A program made the position numbers and the translations under genes. Positions 23,688 through 34,034 of a stretch of DNA of 64,000 bases are shown one piece after another. Each line of letters begins with the position of its first letter. Within the stretch, counting starts at the first letter, position 1. Below the pieces are notes generated by a model. The model did no database searches and had not been told where the DNA came from. It was given only the letters and a program-made list of their open reading frames with translations. Source of the stretch: Croceibacterium mercuriale (lineage in GTDB: Bacteria; Pseudomonadota; Alphaproteobacteria; Sphingomonadales; Sphingomonadaceae); NCBI RefSeq assembly GCF_000802385.1, contig NZ_JTDN01000002.1:1022199-1086198 (forward strand). Reading direction: 5' to 3'.

Positions 23688-25285
23688 CCGCGCCGACCAT
23701 TGCCAGCAAGCTGGACGCCACCAGCCCGGAGGCGCAGGCCCGCGCCGCGCATAATCGGGCGCTGGCGGCCGAGCTGCGGACACGGGTGGCCCGGGCGGCG
23801 CTGGGCGGCGGCGAAACCTCACGCGCCCGCCACCAGGCGCGCGGCAAGCTGCTGCCGCGCGAGCGGGTGGAGCGGCTGCTCGATCCCGGTTCGCCATTCC
23901 TGGAGATCGGCCAGCTGGCGGCGGGCGGCGTGTATGGGGACGAGGTGCCCGGCGCCGGCATCGTCGCCGGGATCGGCCGCGTCTCCGGCCGGCTGGCGAT
24001 GGTGGCGGCCAACGATGCCACGGTGAAGGGCGGCACCTATTACCCGCTGACCGTGAAGAAGCACCTGCGCGCGCAGGAAATCGCGGAGGCGAACCGCCTG
24101 CCATGCATCTATCTGGTCGACAGCGGCGGGGCCAACCTGCCGCATCAGGCGGATGTGTTTCCCGATCGCGACCATTTCGGCCGCATCTTCTACAACCAGG
24201 CGCGGATGAGCGCGGCGGGCATCCCGCAGATCGCCTGCGTCATGGGCAATTGCACCGCCGGCGGTGCCTATGTCCCGGCGATGAGCGACGAAAGCGTCAT
24301 CGTCGCCAACCAGGGCACCGTGTTCCTGGCCGGCCCGCCGCTGGTGCAGGCCGCCACGGGCGAACGCATCACGGCGGAGGAGCTGGGCGGCGGAGACCTG
24401 CATGCGCGCAAATCGGGCGTGGTGGACCATCTGGCGCAGAGCGACGATCATGCCATCGCCATCCTGCGCGACATCGTCAGCCACCTGCCGCAGCGCCCCG
24501 GCGCCGTGCTGGAACTGGCCGAGCCCCGCCCGCCCGTGCTCGACCCGGAGGAGCTGTACGCGCTGATCCCGGAAGACGTGCGCGCGCCCTATGATGTGCG
24601 TGAGGTGATCGGGCGGCTGGTGGACGGATCGCAGTTCCACGAGTTCAAGGCATTGTACGGCACCACGCTGGTGTGCGGCTTTGCCCATATCTGGGGCATG
24701 CCGGTCGCCATCCTGGCCAACAATGGCGTGCTGTTCAGCGAGTCGGCCACCAAGGGCGCGCACTTCATCGAACTCGCTTGCCAGCGCGGCATCCCGTTGC
24801 TGTTCCTGCAGAACGTATCCGGCTTCATGGTCGGCGGCCGGTACGAGGCGGAAGGCATCGCCCGTCACGGCGCCAAGCTGGTGACCGCGGTGGCGACGGC
24901 GCAGGTGCCCAAGATCACGCTGGTGATCGGCGGCAGCTTCGGTGCCGGCAATTACGGCATGTGCGGCCGCGCCTATTCCCCGCGCTTCCTGTTCACCTGG
25001 CCGAATGCCCGCATCAGCGTGATGGGCGGCGAACAGGCCGCCAGCGTCCTCGCCACCGTACACCGCGATGCCGAGACCTGGTCGGCGGAGGAGCTGGAGG
25101 CGTTCAAGGCCCCTATCCGCGACAGGTACGAAGCGGAGGGCAATCCCTGGTACGCCACCGCCCGCCTGTGGGACGACGGCGTGATCGACCCGGTGCAGAG
25201 CCGCGACGTGCTGGGCCTGGCGCTGTCCGCCTGCCTGGAAGCACCGATCCCGGAGGCACCGCGCTTCGGCGTGTTCCGCATGTAG
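23684..25285 (+). CDS. mccB: Methylcrotonyl-CoA carboxylase, carboxyltransferase (beta) subunit
   Basis: A 533-residue carboxyltransferase of the AccD5/MccB type. Both crotonase-like halves are present: the acyl-CoA side ([36 protein letters not shown]) and the biotin side ([38 protein letters not shown]). The partner biotin subunit (MccA), methylglutaconyl-CoA hydratase and HMG-CoA lyase, normally in the same cluster, are absent: the next gene is ftsH. The four-base overlap with the dehydrogenase and the preceding step in the pathway support the substrate assignment over propionyl-CoA or geranyl-CoA. Confidence 0.92.
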   Translation: MTAPTIASKLDATSPEAQARAAHNRALAAELRTRVARAALGGGETSRARHQARGKLLPRERVERLLDPGSPFLEIGQLAAGGVYGDEVPGAGIVAGIGRVSGRLAMVAANDATVKGGTYYPLTVKKHLRAQEIAEANRLPCIYLVDSGGANLPHQADVFPDRDHFGRIFYNQARMSAAGIPQIACVMGNCTAGGAYVPAMSDESVIVANQGTVFLAGPPLVQAATGERITAEELGGGDLHARKSGVVDHLAQSDDHAIAILRDIVSHLPQRPGAVLELAEPRPPVLDPEELYALIPEDVRAPYDVREVIGRLVDGSQFHEFKALYGTTLVCGFAHIWGMPVAILANNGVLFSESATKGAHFIELACQRGIPLLFLQNVSGFMVGGRYEAEGIARHGAKLVTAVATAQVPKITLVIGGSFGAGNYGMCGRAYSPRFLFTWPNARISVMGGEQAASVLATVHRDAETWSAEELEAFKAPIRDRYEAEGNPWYATARLWDDGVIDPVQSRDVLGLALSACLEAPIPEAPRFGVFRM

Positions 25286-25385
25286 GGTCCGGGGCCGGGA
25301 AAGGATGGCTGGCCGGCAAACCCCGTTCGCTTGCCATTCACCCCTGCGCCCCTACATGTCGTGGAGCACCTTTCGAGGATTCTTC

Positions 25386-27359
25386 ATGAGCACCAATCGC
25401 GACCCGGACAGCAGCGGCAATGGCCCCAGCGGAGGCGGCAACGGCAATCCGTGGGTCAAAAGCCTGCTGATCTGGGGCGGCATCTTCCTGGCATTGCTGC
25501 TGGTGGTGTCGATGTTCAATGGCTCCCCCAACACCGCCGGCACGCAGCTGCGCTATTCCGACTTCCGCACGCAGGTCGCCGCTGGCGAAGTGGCGGATGT
25601 GCAGATCGCGCCCGACCGGATCACCGGCACGCTGCGCAACGGCTCCAGCTTCTCCACCGTGCCCGTGCCCAATGACACGGAACTGACCACGCTGCTGGAC
25701 CAGAACAATGTCAGCTACGCCGGCACTGCGCCGGAAGAGGGCAACCTGTTGCTGTACATCCTGGTGCAGACCCTGCCGTTCCTGCTGATCCTGGGCGTCG
25801 CGTTCTTTGCGCTGCGGCAGGTGCAGAAGGGTGGCGGCGCCGGTGGCGCGATGGGCTTCGGCAAGAGCAAGGCCAAGCTGCTGACCGAGAAGCAGGGCCG
25901 TGTCACCTTCGACGACGTCGCCGGCATCGACGAGGCGCGCGAGGAACTGCAGGAGATCGTCGAGTTCCTGAAGGATCCGCAGCGCTTCTCCAAGCTGGGC
26001 GGCCAGATCCCCAAGGGCGCGCTGCTGGTCGGTTCGCCCGGCACCGGCAAGACACTGCTGGCCCGCGCCATCGCGGGTGAGGCACGCGTCCCGTTCTTCA
26101 CCATCTCCGGCTCCGACTTCGTGGAGATGTTCGTGGGCGTCGGCGCCAGCCGTGTGCGCGACATGTTCGAACAGGCCAAGAAGAACGCACCCTGCATCGT
26201 CTTCATCGACGAGATCGACGCCGTCGGCCGTCACCGTGGCCACGGTCTCGGCAATTCCAATGACGAGCGCGAGCAGACGCTGAACCAGCTGCTGGTCGAA
26301 ATGGACGGCTTCGAGGCGAACGAAGGCATCATCATCATCGCCGCGACCAACCGGCCCGACGTGCTCGACCCCGCGCTGCTGCGCCCGGGCCGGTTCGACC
26401 GGCAGGTGGTCGTCTCCGTGCCCGACATCGACGGGCGCGAGAAGATCCTGGCGGTGCACATGAAGAAGGTGCCGCTGGCACCCGACGTCAATTCGCGCAC
26501 CATCGCCCGCGGTACGCCCGGCTTCTCCGGCGCGGACCTGGCCAACCTGGTCAACGAAGCCGCGCTGCTGGCCGCCCGCCGCAACAAGCGGCTGGTCGCC
26601 ATGGCCGAGTTCGAGGAAGCCAAGGACAAGGTCATGATGGGGGCGGAACGCCGCTCCATGGTGATGACCGACGACGAGAAGAAGATGACGGCCTATCACG
26701 AGGCCGGCCATGCGATCGTCGCCGTGCACGAGCCCGCGTCCGATCCGATCCACAAGGCCACCATCATCCCGCGCGGCCGCGCGCTGGGCATGGTGATGCG
26801 CCTGCCGGAACGGGACAATTACTCGTACCATCGCGACAAGATGCACGCCAACCTGGCGGTCAGCATGGGTGGCCGCGTGGCGGAGGAGATCGTTTTCGGC
26901 CATGACAAGGTGTCGAGCGGCGCTTCCAGCGACATCCAGTATGCGACCAGCCTGGCCCGCAACATGGTCACCAAGTGGGGCATGAGCGACCGGCTGGGCC
27001 CGCTGCAATACGAGGACCAGCAGGAAGGCTATCTCGGCATGGGCGGCACCAGCCGCACGATGGCGGGCGCCGAGACCAACAAGCTGATCGACGAGGAAAT
27101 CCGCAACCTGGTTGAAGGTGGTCATTCCCGTGCCCGTCAGCTGCTGACCGAGCATGAGGACCAGCTGCAGCTGCTGGCGCAGGCGCTGCTGGAATATGAG
27201 ACGCTGACCGGCGACGAGATCAAGCAGCTGCTCGACGGCGGTCGCATCGACCGCCCAGATCAGCCGAGCGGACCATCGCTGGTGCAGCCGGTACGCGGTT
27301 CCGCCATCCCGAAGTCCGGCCGTCGCTTCAGCGGTGACGCGACACCGCAGGGGATCTGA
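25386..27359 (+). CDS. ftsH: Membrane-bound ATP-dependent zinc protease FtsH
   Basis: A 657-residue hexameric protease of the inner membrane that degrades short-lived and unassembled proteins. Order: membrane helix (about 25-43), periplasmic domain, second helix (about 121-143), AAA+ domain with Walker A GSPGTGKT (216-223) and Walker B VFIDEID (272-278), second region of homology [19 protein letters not shown], and the zinc-binding HEAGH (438-442). Walker A has Ser where Pro is usual, a tolerated variant. Start ATG 25386 has GAGGA six bases upstream. A strong terminator follows at once. Confidence 0.97.
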   Translation: MSTNRDPDSSGNGPSGGGNGNPWVKSLLIWGGIFLALLLVVSMFNGSPNTAGTQLRYSDFRTQVAAGEVADVQIAPDRITGTLRNGSSFSTVPVPNDTELTTLLDQNNVSYAGTAPEEGNLLLYILVQTLPFLLILGVAFFALRQVQKGGGAGGAMGFGKSKAKLLTEKQGRVTFDDVAGIDEAREELQEIVEFLKDPQRFSKLGGQIPKGALLVGSPGTGKTLLARAIAGEARVPFFTISGSDFVEMFVGVGASRVRDMFEQAKKNAPCIVFIDEIDAVGRHRGHGLGNSNDEREQTLNQLLVEMDGFEANEGIIIIAATNRPDVLDPALLRPGRFDRQVVVSVPDIDGREKILAVHMKKVPLAPDVNSRTIARGTPGFSGADLANLVNEAALLAARRNKRLVAMAEFEEAKDKVMMGAERRSMVMTDDEKKMTAYHEAGHAIVAVHEPASDPIHKATIIPRGRALGMVMRLPERDNYSYHRDKMHANLAVSMGGRVAEEIVFGHDKVSSGASSDIQYATSLARNMVTKWGMSDRLGPLQYEDQQEGYLGMGGTSRTMAGAETNKLIDEEIRNLVEGGHSRARQLLTEHEDQLQLLAQALLEYETLTGDEIKQLLDGGRIDRPDQPSGPSLVQPVRGSAIPKSGRRFSGDATPQGI

Positions 27360-27381
27360 CGAAGCGCCTGTGAAGCTATGC

Positions 27382-27409
27382 GGGGCGGTGGCAACACCGC
27401 CCCGTTTTT
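27382..27409 (+). terminator. Rho-independent terminator after ftsH
   Basis: GGGGCGGTG (27382-27390), GCAA loop, CACCGCCCC (27395-27403), then GTTTTT. It is a perfect 9-bp stem with a stable tetraloop and T-tract, 22 bases after the ftsH stop. Confidence 0.9.
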
Positions 27410-27427
27410 CATGGAGCCGAGACTACT

Positions 27428-28558
27428 TCAGGCTTCCAGCCATTCGGCCAGCGCCGCCAGGCAATCGCGCGCCAGGTGCTTGGACCGTTCCGGGCTCCAT
27501 CCCTGCACCGGGTCGGGCAGGTCCGCATTGTCCTTGAACGGCATCTCCAGCGTCATCGCGCAGGCGCCGAACCGCTCCGCCAGCTGGTTGGTGCTCATGG
27601 ACAGGTTTGCCTTGCCCGCGGGCGTCTTGGGATATCCGATCTCCGTCTGGAAGTCCGGGCTGCGCCGGTCGAGGATCGTGCAATAGCGGTCATACTCCGC
27701 GCCCAGCCGGTCGGTCCAGGACGGCACGCCGTCATAGCCGGCCATGAAGTTTGCGGCGATCGCCTCGTCCCCATGCACGTCCATGGCGAAGCGCACGCCG
27801 CTTTCGTCCATCGCATTGCGGATCGCCAGCACCTCGGGCGATCGTTCCGCCGTGGGTTCGTGCCACTCGCGGTTGAGGTTCACGCCGGCGGCATTGGTGC
27901 GCAGATGGCCGCGCACCGAACCGTCCGGGTTGCAGTTTGGCACCACATGGATGCGGCATTTCTGTCGCAGCACGCGCGCCACCGGGTCGGCCGGGTCGCA
28001 CAGCATCTCCAGCGCGCCTTCCATCCACCATTCGGCCATGCTCTCGCCCGGATGCTGGCGCGCGAACAGCCAGACCGGCAGCGTGCCTTCGCCCATCACC
28101 AGGCAGTCGATCGCCCGCCCTTCCAGGCTATGCCCCAGGCAGCGATAGGTCACGCCTTCCGCGCCCGCGCTGTCGGCCACCAGATCGTGGTGCCGTTCCA
28201 GCGAATAGGGCGCGAAGTAGGCGAACCAGGCAAGGTCGCCCGACAGGATGTAGCGGATCGTCAGCGTGCCGCCATCCTCGCCCGCATCCCAGCTGCTGTC
28301 CGCCCGGCCCCAGAACTGCCGGTCGTCCGACACGGCGGCCTGGTAATCGGGCCAGCCACCGGGGTAGGCGGAGGCGTTCAGGCCGGTGATGCGCAGCGTC
28401 AGCGCCTGCCCGGCCGTGCCCGCGACCCGGAAGTGGAACCACTGGAAGAAGTCGGACTGATGGTCCCGACGGATGGTCAGCGTGGCAGTCGCGGCGTCGA
28501 TGGCGACGACTTCGATATTGCCGCTGTCGAAGGCGGCGTCGATGTGGATCGGGTTCAT
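27428..28558 (-). CDS. M14-family zinc carboxypeptidase (cytosolic type)
   Basis: A 376-residue peptidase with an N-terminal beta-sandwich (about 1-125) before the M14 catalytic domain, as in cytosolic carboxypeptidases. Zinc ligands appear in [10 protein letters not shown] (His, Glu) and later in MDVHGDE (His); substrate-binding PNCNPDG and [13 protein letters not shown] segments follow the family pattern, and the catalytic Glu is in [14 protein letters not shown] context ([11 protein letters not shown]). There is no signal peptide, so it acts in the cytoplasm; its substrate is unknown. Start overlaps the stop of the upstream lipoprotein gene (28555-28558). Confidence 0.85.
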   Translation of the reverse strand: MNPIHIDAAFDSGNIEVVAIDAATATLTIRRDHQSDFFQWFHFRVAGTAGQALTLRITGLNASAYPGGWPDYQAAVSDDRQFWGRADSSWDAGEDGGTLTIRYILSGDLAWFAYFAPYSLERHHDLVADSAGAEGVTYRCLGHSLEGRAIDCLVMGEGTLPVWLFARQHPGESMAEWWMEGALEMLCDPADPVARVLRQKCRIHVVPNCNPDGSVRGHLRTNAAGVNLNREWHEPTAERSPEVLAIRNAMDESGVRFAMDVHGDEAIAANFMAGYDGVPSWTDRLGAEYDRYCTILDRRSPDFQTEIGYPKTPAGKANLSMSTNQLAERFGACAMTLEMPFKDNADLPDPVQGWSPERSKHLARDCLAALAEWLEA

Positions 28559-29169
28559 CGCACCTCGATAGTCGCTCCGGACTCGCCGGGGAACCCTTGG
28601 AACAGCGCCTGCGCCAGCCGGCCGGCGGCTGCCTGCTCCCCGGCATAGTCGCTGTTGCTGCTGGCGGTGAAGTTCGCCCGGCCTTCCCACAGCGGCGTGG
28701 TGCCGGACCGGATGATGACGCGCAGCTGGCGGTACAGCTCCTCCGTATCACGGCTGCCGCCACCGCCCAGGTTGATGCCGATGCCGACCCCCAGGCCGGA
28801 GCCGTAGCCGCCGGTGCCGCCGCCGACACCCACGCTGACCGGACCCTGCCGGTCGGTGGTCAGCGGCGCGTTGACTCCGCGCTCCAGCACGATCTCCGCA
28901 ACCTGCCCGCCGGCGCTGGTTCCACCCGTCACGGTGTAGCCCAGCCGGCCCAGCTCCGCCGCCACGGCGTTGCGGTACAGGCTGAACTCCAGTGAATCTG
29001 CCCCGACATCGCCCGGCGCTGCCACCACGGTGATCGGGCCGCGACCCAGCTGCGCGGGCGCCGCCCCCGTGAACCGCGTGACCTCTACCGGGGAGACATA
29101 GGCGGGCGTGGTGCAGGCCGACAGCAGCAGGGCGGCAAGGGCGGCGGAGGCTAGGGCGGGGGTTCTCAT
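28555..29169 (-). CDS. DUF4136-like lipoprotein
   Basis: A 204-residue lipoprotein: signal peptide ending in LLLSAC (Cys19), followed by a beta-rich domain and a glycine-rich segment ([20 protein letters not shown]) typical of DUF4136 family members, which are outer-membrane-associated proteins of unknown role. Its stop overlaps the start of the M14 peptidase, so the two are co-expressed even though one product is outside and the other inside the cytoplasm. Confidence 0.75.
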   Translation of the reverse strand: MRTPALASAALAALLLSACTTPAYVSPVEVTRFTGAAPAQLGRGPITVVAAPGDVGADSLEFSLYRNAVAAELGRLGYTVTGGTSAGGQVAEIVLERGVNAPLTTDRQGPVSVGVGGGTGGYGSGLGVGIGINLGGGGSRDTEELYRQLRVIIRSGTTPLWEGRANFTASSNSDYAGEQAAAGRLAQALFQGFPGESGATIEVR

Positions 29170-29265
29170 ACCGGTACAACAAAGCGGCTCGCGACCGGTT
29201 GCATTGTTCATGCGATTTGATGCAGTGCAGCACCAGCTGCGGTTTCCGCGGTGTGGGAGCAGTGC

Positions 29266-30273
29266 ATGAGCGATCCGATCCCTGTTCTGGTGACCGGCGG
29301 GGCCGGCTATATCGGCAGCCACGCGGTACTGGCCCTGCGCGACCGCGGCTGGCCGGTCACGGTGATAGACAACCTGTCCACCGGCTTCCGCTTCGCCGTG
29401 CCCGGGGGGGTGTCCTTCTACCAGGGCGACATCGCCGATGCCGACCTGCTGGCCCGCATCTTCGCGGAACAGGGCATCCGCGCGATCATGCACTTCGCCG
29501 GATCGATCATCGTGCCCGAATCGGTCAGCGACCCGCTGAAATATTACGCCAACAACACGGTGAAGAGCCGCGCGCTGATGCAGGCGGCGGTGGATGCGGG
29601 CGTGCCGCACTTCATCTTCTCCTCCACCGCGGCGACCTACGGCATTCCCGAGGAATCGCCGGTTGCGGAGGACAGCCCGAAGCGGCCGATCAATCCCTAT
29701 GGCTGGTCCAAGCTGATGACGGAGCAGATGCTGGCCGACACCGCCGCGGCGCATTCGCTCAACTATTGCGTGCTGCGCTACTTCAACGTGGCCGGCGCCG
29801 ATCCGCAGGGGCGCAGCGGACAGTCCACCGCCGGCGCCACGCACCTGATCAAGGTCGCGGTGGAGGCGGCGCTGGGCAAGCGGCAGAATGTGGGTGTGTT
29901 CGGCACCGACTATGCCACGCCCGACGGTACCGGCGTGCGCGACTACATCCATGTCAGCGACCTGGCGAACGCGCATGTGCTGGCGCTGGATGCGCTGCTG
30001 GCGGAGCCGGACCGCTCGCTGACCATGAATTGCGGCTATGGCCGGGGCTTCTCCGTGCTGGAGGTCCTGGATGCCGTGGACCGGGTGACCAACATGAAGA
30101 TCGAGCGGGTGCTGGGCCCGCGGCGCGTGGGCGACCCGGATTCGCTGGTGTCCGATCCGGGCCGGATCAAGGCGACGCTGCCATGGTCTCCGCAGCATGA
30201 CCGGCTGGAGGAGATCGTCACCCACGCCCTGGCATGGGAACGCCGGCTGGCCGAACTGCGGCCGGATGCTTGA
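29266..30273 (+). CDS. galE: UDP-glucose 4-epimerase
   Basis: A 335-residue short-chain dehydrogenase that interconverts UDP-glucose and UDP-galactose, feeding surface polysaccharides. NAD-binding GGAGYIGS (11-18), catalytic Ser120/Thr121 (FSSTAATYG), and Tyr145-x3-Lys149 (YGWSK) are in place; the substrate segments NVAGADPQGRSG and RDYIHVSDLA are typical of GalE. Start ATG 29266 has GGGAG seven bases upstream. Confidence 0.95.
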   Translation: MSDPIPVLVTGGAGYIGSHAVLALRDRGWPVTVIDNLSTGFRFAVPGGVSFYQGDIADADLLARIFAEQGIRAIMHFAGSIIVPESVSDPLKYYANNTVKSRALMQAAVDAGVPHFIFSSTAATYGIPEESPVAEDSPKRPINPYGWSKLMTEQMLADTAAAHSLNYCVLRYFNVAGADPQGRSGQSTAGATHLIKVAVEAALGKRQNVGVFGTDYATPDGTGVRDYIHVSDLANAHVLALDALLAEPDRSLTMNCGYGRGFSVLEVLDAVDRVTNMKIERVLGPRRVGDPDSLVSDPGRIKATLPWSPQHDRLEEIVTHALAWERRLAELRPDA

Positions 30274-30280
30274 CTCGTCG

Positions 30281-30347
30281 CCGTGCCGCACTTAACGGCA
30301 CGGCCTGTGATATGCAGGCACCGGCTTGGTTTCGGTGCCTTTTGTTT
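30281..30347 (+). terminator. Two hairpins between galE and rpmJ, the second terminator-like
   Basis: First hairpin: CCGTGCCG (30281-30288) with CGGCACGG (30296-30303). Second: AGGCACCG (30316-30323) with CGGTGCCT (30333-30340), followed by TTTGTTTTG. The second ends only 14 bases before the rpmJ start, so it is either the galE terminator or an attenuator in the rpmJ leader. Confidence 0.65.
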
Positions 30348-30361
30348 TGTTGGAAGAGCTC

Positions 30362-30487
30362 ATGAAGATCCGCAACAGCCTGAAGTCGCTCAAGGACCGT
30401 CACCGCGATAACCGCGTGATCCGCCGTCGCGGCCGCACCTACGTGATCAACAAGACGAACCGTCGCTTCAAGGCGCGCCAAGGCTGA
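30362..30487 (+). CDS. rpmJ: Ribosomal protein bL36
   Basis: A 41-residue basic protein beginning [17 protein letters not shown] and ending NRRFKARQG. This is the longer, zinc-free alphaproteobacterial form of bL36: the four zinc ligands (C-C-C-H) of the short form are absent. GGAAGAG lies six bases upstream of the start. It is a stand-alone ribosomal gene, as is usual for this form, with a HAD gene starting nine bases after its stop. Confidence 0.97.
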   Translation: MKIRNSLKSLKDRHRDNRVIRRRGRTYVINKTNRRFKARQG

Positions 30488-30495
30488 TCTTGCAC

Positions 30496-31113
30496 ATGGC
30501 CGCCGGCAAGCCGCGGGCGGTCGTGTTCGACATCGGCCGGGTCCTGATCGAATGGGACCTGCGCCACCTGTTTGCGCCGCTGATCGACGATCCGGCGCGA
30601 CTTGACTGGTTCCTGGCCAACGTGGTCACGGAAGACTGGCACACGCAACATGATGCGGGTGTCACGCTGGCCGACATGGTGCCGGCGCGGCAGGCGGAAT
30701 ATCCCGACCATGCCGTACTGCTCGACGCCTATCGCGATCGTTTCCTGGAGACGATCCCCGGCGATGTGCCCGGCAGCTTCGCGCTGGTGCAACGTCTGCA
30801 TGAGCGCGGCGTGCCGCTGTTCGCGCTGACCAATTTCGGCACCGAGTTCTTTGCGCAGTATCGCGCGACGCAGCCGCTGCTGGACCTGTTCCGCGACATC
30901 GTCGTTTCCGGTGACGAGCGCTGCATCAAGCCCGACACCGCGATCTACGCCATCGCCGAGCGCCGCTTCGGCCTGCCGGCGGAGGCGTTGTTGTTCACCG
31001 ACGACAAGCCGGAAAACATCGCCGCCGCTGCCGCGCGCGGCTGGCACACCCATCTGTTCACCGGCGCCGCGGGACTGGAACAGCGGCTGCTGGCGGAAGG
31101 TCTGCTGGACTGA
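30496..31113 (+). CDS. HAD-family hydrolase (YihX-like)
   Basis: A 205-residue phosphatase-type protein: motif I VVFDIGRVLIEWD with nucleophile Asp12, motif II LTNFG, motif III Lys in CIKPD, motif IV FTDDKPENI. The D-x-G form of motif I and helical cap resemble E. coli YihX (glucose-1-phosphate phosphatase); the substrate cannot be assigned from sequence. It starts nine bases after rpmJ and is followed six bases later by the spermidine-synthase-like gene, so the three may share a transcript. Confidence 0.85.
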   Translation: MAAGKPRAVVFDIGRVLIEWDLRHLFAPLIDDPARLDWFLANVVTEDWHTQHDAGVTLADMVPARQAEYPDHAVLLDAYRDRFLETIPGDVPGSFALVQRLHERGVPLFALTNFGTEFFAQYRATQPLLDLFRDIVVSGDERCIKPDTAIYAIAERRFGLPAEALLFTDDKPENIAAAAARGWHTHLFTGAAGLEQRLLAEGLLD

Positions 31114-31119
31114 GGTCCG

Positions 31120-33384
31120 ATGGCCGGCGGGTTGCCCCGCCCGCTGCTTCACGCATTCGCACTTGCGGCATTGTCCCATGCACGGCAGGCAGGGGCCGTG
31201 CCCGTAGCCAGCCTGTCCGCCCCCAAGGCGCGCCTTCCCCTGTTCATCCTGACCGTCTTCACCGGCAGCCTGCTGCTGTTCCTGGTGCAGCCGATGGTCG
31301 CGCGCATGGCGCTGCCGCTGCTGGGCGGGGCGCCGGGGGTGTGGAACAGCGCCATGGTGGTGTTCCAGCTGCTGCTGCTGGGCGGCTACCTCTACGCCCA
31401 TCTGCTGTCACGCTGGCCGGTGCGGCGGCAGGCGCTCGCCCATGTGGCGCTGCTGGCCCTGGCCGGCGTGACCCTGCCGCTGCAGCTGGCCGACCTGCCA
31501 CCACCGGTGTCCGGCTGGGAGGTCGTGTGGGTGCCGGCCCTGTTCGCGGCCACGGTCGGCCCGGTGTTCCTGCTGCTGTCCGCGCAGTCCAGCCTGATGC
31601 AGCGGTGGTATGCCGCCGGGGCGGAGGGGCGTGATCCGTACCGCCTGTATGCCGTGTCCAACCTGGGCAGCTTCGCCGGGCTGATCGCCTACCCCTTCTG
31701 GCTGGAGCGGGCCTACGCCGTCAGCGTGCAGACGGGCCTGTGGGCGGCCGGCTATGCGCTGCTGGTGGTCCTGGCGGCGCTCGCCGCTGCCACCCGATGG
31801 CATGCGCCGGCGGCGGCGGAGCCGCAGGCCAGGCCCACCGATCCGCTGCCCATGCGCACGATTGCGCTGTGGCTGGCGCTGTCGGCGGTGCCGTCGGGCC
31901 TGCTGCTGTCCACCACCACGCTGCTGACCACCGACCTGATGGCCATGCCACTGCTGTGGGTCATCCCGCTTGCCATCTACCTGCTGTCCTTCACCGTCGC
32001 CTTTACCGCGGGCGAGAGTATCTGGCTGGCGATTCTCAACCGCTATGCCGCGGTGCTGCTGCTGATGATCGGCGGGCTGGCGATGATCAGCGGCGGGCAG
32101 TCCAACCCGGCAGTCGCGCTGGCGATGGTGGCGCTGCTGTTCGTGCTGGCGGTGGCGCTGCACGGCCGGCTGTACCGGCTTCGGCCGGAGCCGGCACGGC
32201 TGACGCTGTTCTACCTTGTGCTGGCGACGGGGGGTGCGCTGGGCGGCATCTTCGCCGCGCTGCTGGCGCCGGTGCTGTTCGACTGGGTGTACGAGCATCC
32301 GCTGTTGCTGCTCGCCGCGGCGCTGCTGATCCCGCAGGCGGCGCTGGTCAACCGGGTGGGACAGTTCTGGCGTGCGGGCCGCCGGCGCCACCTGCTGGCC
32401 GGAGCACTGGTGATCGTCGCCGCCGTGCTGGCCTGGCAGCTGTCGCGGGCGGTGGAGGCGGGCAACGGGGCGGACATCTTCCTGCTCGTCACCGCCATCG
32501 TGCTCCTGGGCATGACCGTTACCGGGCACCGTACAGCCTTCGCCGCGATCTTCGCGCTGCTGCTGCTGGGGCATGGCGGAATGTCCACGCTGGCGCTCAG
32601 CGCCGGTGGTGGGCGCGTACGCAGCTATTTCGGGGTCTACAGCATCACGAACACGGAAGACGGCCGGCTGCGCCGCCTGAATCATGGCACCACCATGCAT
32701 GGGGAGCAATGGCTCGAACCGGCGCGGCATCTCGCCCCGACCGGCTATTACGGGCCACAGAGCGGGGTTGGCCTGGCGCTGGCGGCCGCGCAGCCCGAGG
32801 CGCGGATCGGCGTGGTCGGGCTGGGGGTGGGCACGCTCGCCTGTTATCGCCGGGGCAGCCAGCGCTGGACGTTCTTCGAGATCGACCCGCAGGTGCTGGC
32901 CTATTCGCGCGCCGGGACCTTCACCTTCCTGCGCGATTGCGCGCCGGAGGCCCGCGTGGTGATCGGCGATGCCAGGCTCAGCCTGGCCGGCGCGCCGCCG
33001 GGCGGGCTGGACCTGCTGGCGGTCGATGCCTTCAGCTCGGACGCGATCCCCGTCCACCTGCTGACGACGGAGGCCTTCGCCACTTACGGGGCTGCGCTGG
33101 CGCCGGACGGCGTGCTGCTGGTGCATATTTCCAACCGCTATTTCGACCTGGCACCGGTGATTGCCGCGCAGGCTGCGGCCGCGGGCTGGGGCGGCGTGCT
33201 GCGCGACGATCCGGGCGAGGGGGAGGGATTGAGCCCGTCCATCTGGATCGCCCTGTCGCGCGACCCCGCCACGCTGGAGCGGATGCGTGCAGGCGCGCCC
33301 GAGGCGTGGGAGGCGTTGCCGCCGCCCGCGCCCGAGGCCTGGACCGACGATCGTTCGTCCCTGCTGCCGCTGCTGCGGTTCTGA
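31120..33384 (+). CDS. Membrane-fused spermidine-synthase-like protein
   Basis: A 754-residue protein with an N-terminal membrane part of about 12 or more helices (about 40-490) and a C-terminal cytoplasmic methyltransferase-fold domain resembling spermidine synthase: SAM-site VVGLGVGTLACY, then FFEIDPQVLAYS, VVIGDARLSL and LLAVDAFSSDAIPVHLLT. Such fused membrane proteins are widespread but uncharacterised; many are annotated as spermidine synthases without proof of polyamine activity. Start ATG 31120 has GAGG upstream; a GTG 26 codons on is possible. Confidence 0.8.
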   Translation: MAGGLPRPLLHAFALAALSHARQAGAVPVASLSAPKARLPLFILTVFTGSLLLFLVQPMVARMALPLLGGAPGVWNSAMVVFQLLLLGGYLYAHLLSRWPVRRQALAHVALLALAGVTLPLQLADLPPPVSGWEVVWVPALFAATVGPVFLLLSAQSSLMQRWYAAGAEGRDPYRLYAVSNLGSFAGLIAYPFWLERAYAVSVQTGLWAAGYALLVVLAALAAATRWHAPAAAEPQARPTDPLPMRTIALWLALSAVPSGLLLSTTTLLTTDLMAMPLLWVIPLAIYLLSFTVAFTAGESIWLAILNRYAAVLLLMIGGLAMISGGQSNPAVALAMVALLFVLAVALHGRLYRLRPEPARLTLFYLVLATGGALGGIFAALLAPVLFDWVYEHPLLLLAAALLIPQAALVNRVGQFWRAGRRRHLLAGALVIVAAVLAWQLSRAVEAGNGADIFLLVTAIVLLGMTVTGHRTAFAAIFALLLLGHGGMSTLALSAGGGRVRSYFGVYSITNTEDGRLRRLNHGTTMHGEQWLEPARHLAPTGYYGPQSGVGLALAAAQPEARIGVVGLGVGTLACYRRGSQRWTFFEIDPQVLAYSRAGTFTFLRDCAPEARVVIGDARLSLAGAPPGGLDLLAVDAFSSDAIPVHLLTTEAFATYGAALAPDGVLLVHISNRYFDLAPVIAAQAAAAGWGGVLRDDPGEGEGLSPSIWIALSRDPATLERMRAGAPEAWEALPPPAPEAWTDDRSSLLPLLRF

Positions 33385-33398
33385 CCGGAGTTCCTGCC

Positions 33399-34034
33399 AT
33401 GATCATCGTGCATCATCTGGAGAACAGCCGGTCGCAGCGCGTCCTGTGGCTGCTGGAGGAGCTGGGCCTGCCCTATCGGGTACAGCGATACGAGCGTGAT
33501 CGCCGCACCATGCTGGCACCGCCGGAGCTGAAGGCGGTGCATCCGCTGGGCAAGTCGCCGGTGATCGTGGACGACGATGATGCCGGCGCGACCCAGACGC
33601 TGGTGGAGACGGGCGCGATCGTCGAATATCTGGTGGCGAAGGGCGGCGCGCTGGGTCCACCGGCGGAGCGCGAGGCGGCGCTGCAGTACCGCCAGTGGCT
33701 GCATTATGCCGAAGGATCGCTGATGCCGCCGCTGCTGCTGAAGCTGGTGCTCGGCCGCGTGCCGCTGTTCGGCAAGGCCGCGCAGAAGAAGGTGCAGCCG
33801 ATGGTCGACGTGCACCTGGACTATGTGGAGCGGGAGCTGGCGGACCGGCCATGGTTCGCCGGCAATGCGTTTACCGCCGCCGACGTGATGATGAGCTTCC
33901 CGCTGGAAGCGGCCCGCAGCCGCGCGGGGCTGGGCGAAAGCCGCCCGGCCACGATGCGCTGGCTGGCCGCTATCCATGCCCGGCCGGCATATCAGGCCGC
34001 CTTGAAGGCAGGCGGACCGTACGCCTACGCCTGA
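33399..34034 (+). CDS. Glutathione S-transferase
   Basis: A 211-residue protein with a thioredoxin-like N-domain (SRSQRVLWLLEELGLPY; glutathione-binding HPLGKSPVIVDD and ETGAIVEYL) and a helical C-domain ending in WLAAIHARPAYQAAL. The Ser in NSRSQRV is the probable catalytic residue. It may detoxify electrophiles or serve a catabolic step; the substrate is unknown. Its last ten bases overlap the end of the convergent acetyltransferase gene. Confidence 0.9.
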   Translation: MIIVHHLENSRSQRVLWLLEELGLPYRVQRYERDRRTMLAPPELKAVHPLGKSPVIVDDDDAGATQTLVETGAIVEYLVAKGGALGPPAEREAALQYRQWLHYAEGSLMPPLLLKLVLGRVPLFGKAAQKKVQPMVDVHLDYVERELADRPWFAGNAFTAADVMMSFPLEAARSRAGLGESRPATMRWLAAIHARPAYQAALKAGGPYAYA

